64,000 nt of DNA from Akkermansia muciniphila. Lineage in GTDB: Bacteria; Verrucomicrobiota; Verrucomicrobiia; Limisphaerales; SIAT01. Every line of letters starts with the position of its first letter. Positions within the stretch are counted from its first letter, which is position 1. A program made the position numbers and the translations under genes. The notes beneath the pieces are model-generated. The model ran no database searches and was not told the DNA's origin. It saw nothing but the letters and a program-made list of their open reading frames with translations. The DNA lies in assembly GCA_945900775.1 (NCBI GenBank), contig CAMDJP010000003.1, forward strand, positions 31,778 through 95,777. The letters run 5' to 3'. This document shows positions 63,501 through 64,000 of the stretch, piece after piece.

Positions 63501-63865
63501 CAAGGCACACTGAAACGAACCCACTCCGTGAGCGCGGCGATTTCGGCGGAGGCAAGCTTCGCCTTTGGCGGCATCTGCAAGTCCACATCCTCATAGCTCA
63601 CGGCGCGGATGAGTCGGCTCTTCTCCGGCGCTCCGGTGACGAAGGCTGGGCCGTTGTCGCCGCCTTTCAGTAACGCGGCGCGGCTGTCGAGGCGCAGGCC
63701 GCCTTTCTGCTTCTTTTCGCTATGACACTCGTAACAGCGCTCGGCGAGAATCGGACGAATCTTCTTCTCAAAGAACTCGGCGTGCGCGACTGATGGCTCG
63801 ACAGCGTGCAAAGAAACAGCCTGGCTGAGGGTCAATAGGAAGAGGCTGATACGAGAGGCGCTCAT
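60578..63865 (-). CDS. Secreted PSCyt1/DUF1549/galactose-binding-like/DUF1553 protein
   Basis: 1095 residues with a signal peptide (about 1-22). The cytochrome-like domain has CYECH at 44-48, followed by KQKGGLRLDSRAALLKGGDN. DUF1549 (about 165-375) has a second CxxCH motif, CARCHDHKFDA, from 354. Between DUF1549 and DUF1553 lies a region of about 300 residues. It contains a beta-sandwich (LHGRVLLEWNGKADEWQWLR, HRAHVEFTPKEGELAVAQVA) that looks like a galactose-binding-like or concanavalin-type module. DUF1553 fills the last 330 residues. It is the longest of the PSD1 proteins here and is followed after 3 bp by its DUF1501 partner. Confidence 0.95.
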   Translation of the reverse strand: MSASRISLFLLTLSQAVSLHAVEPSVAHAEFFEKKIRPILAERCYECHSEKKQKGGLRLDSRAALLKGGDNGPAFVTGAPEKSRLIRAVSYEDVDLQMPPKAKLASAEIAALTEWVRFSVPWPEEKGSTAVKAEAFDLQKRRAEHWCWEPVKRVSIPAVKDTTWSAGPLDRFILARLEANSLKPAVAAEKSALLRRASFAITGLPPRPEEFESFMRDTSPDAFAKVVDRLLASPHFGERWARHWMDLVRYAETRGHEFEPIIPNAWQYRDYLVRAFNADVPYDRFVTEHLAGDLLKTPRLNPVTGGNESILGTGFWFLGEEVHSPVDIRQDEVERLDNRLDVMSKTFLGLTVACARCHDHKFDAITTKDYYALNGFLLSAGYRQASFETLTHNRQVAEQLDAQRHEAAPKLLKGIASELMTALPTPVTLIANEGPWGDEMKAARGNPRHPLHAVAELLTAPADFTAKRQAFLDQQAKLAAPAVAQMVVDYAAPRPEQWFSDGYAFGLAPLRAGEPLLGTDGAQPIRGILTRDAAVLDPAWRGLKTSPATERDSSGLGKWDRSGRTLRTPKVTLQTGALWYLVRGAGRAYAVVDSHLIVQGPLHGRVLLEWNGKADEWQWLRHDLVPYKGHRAHVEFTPKEGELAVAQVAELNGDPRTSIPSNPFVVEAIRGATTPAAMAEALHAQLKRAASAMADGSLATGKQPAALSELADFLVRRRELLLSPEQQKAFLAAAAPLVSPRAALVAQIKFESATAPVMFEGNGVDEHVLIRGTPKNPGERAPRRLLEAIGGGRTPDYGYGSGRLELAGQIVDTANPLTSRVIVNRVWHHLFGRGLVATTDNFGVLGEKPSHPELLDFLADRFAREHGWSLKKLMREILLSRAWQMESRPADARAEQLDPQNILLHRANVHRLESEAIRDAILSVSGRLDPKPGGPPVPVHLTAFMEGRGRPSSGPLDGNGRRSIYTAVRRNFLPPMMLAFDTPIPFTTIGRRNVSNVPAQSLILMNDPFVIAQAQLWAKRLVSNHNETSPEPLLVQAYLAAFGRPPSRIEIDRAIAFLEQHAAEKGTAPVNLLNESLWADLCHVLFNVKEFIYIN

Positions 63866-63919
63866 ATAAATATAACCTGGTTAAGGATTCCGCATCGAGG
63901 CTCCTAAAACAAGCTTCGA

Positions 63920-64000
63920 CTAGGCGAGAATCTTCTTCACCACATTGCCGAAAACATCCGTCAGCCGGTAGTCGCGGCCCGCGTGGCGATAGGTCAGGCG
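63920..64000 (-). CDS. DUF1501 protein, C-terminal fragment (5' end off window)
   Basis: The last 26 codons of a minus-strand gene end at TAG 63922-63920. They encode the DUF1501 C-terminal signature LTYRHAGRDYRLTDVFGNVV followed by KKILA. The rest lies beyond the right edge. A further PSD1-type partner is expected next to it, making at least six modules in succession. Confidence 0.85.
   Translation of the reverse strand, partial: RLTYRHAGRDYRLTDVFGNVVKKILA

Overview
This is a GC-rich bacterial window with long antisense open frames and no recognisable mobile element, CRISPR array or rRNA. It most likely comes from the PVC superphylum, and Verrucomicrobiota fits better than Planctomycetes. 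The evidence is repeated paired genes for planctomycete-type cytochrome/DUF1549/DUF1553 proteins and Tat-exported DUF1501 proteins, ThuA and Gfo/Idh/MocA proteins, a MoxR/DUF58/BatA operon, and gene starts that mostly lack a Shine-Dalgarno motif. The phylum call is an inference from gene content; no 16S gene is present.

Region 1 (1-8108, minus strand) is one operon: a MoxR AAA+ ATPase, a DUF58 protein, a BatA-like vWA membrane protein, a second vWA/GATase-like membrane protein and a DUF4175-like membrane protein cut by the window edge. Region 2 (8109-16203) has a DEAD-box RNA helicase overlapping an Uup-type ABC-F ATPase, a TerC-family membrane protein, an orphan DUF1501 protein, an acyl desaturase and tRNA-Gly(GCC). 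Region 3 (16275-20260, minus) has a Dabb protein and a CorA / soluble PAS histidine kinase / NtrC-type sigma-54 activator operon. Region 4 (20488-25520, plus) has ThuA, a Gfo/Idh/MocA-like protein that lacks the usual catalytic lysine, YceI, a lipoprotein and a DUF2062 protein.

Region 5 (25560-64000) is dominated by PSD1/DUF1501 modules: 26992+25560, 41630+40162, 49279+52275, 53878+56793 and 60578+59150. There is also a partial DUF1501 gene at the right edge and a chimeric DUF1552/DUF1501 relic at 29727-30060. Interleaved are six beta-propeller-like proteins (PQQ-type, SMP-30, GH43/32-like, RCC1, a second PQQ-like one and WD40). A carbohydrate set is also present: RbsB-like lipoprotein, AroE-like dehydrogenase, a mutarotase-like secreted protein, RbsC-like permease, PfkB kinase and SDR.

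The genes suggest a heterotroph devoted to extracytoplasmic handling of complex carbohydrates. Secreted cytochrome-like proteins with varied accessory domains (PA14, beta-sandwich, coiled coil) and Tat-exported DUF1501 partners would act outside the cytoplasm, and the ABC permease, SDR, PfkB and epimerase-like proteins would process the sugars. The biochemical role of the DUF1549/DUF1553/DUF1501 modules is unknown. The most unusual items are the coiled-coil DUF1553 protein, the permease with an extra periplasmic half-Rossmann domain, the fused relic, a leader ORF with a strong ribosome-binding site ahead of the RCC1 gene, a motif shared between two distant intergenic regions, and an 11-bp tandem operator-like repeat.
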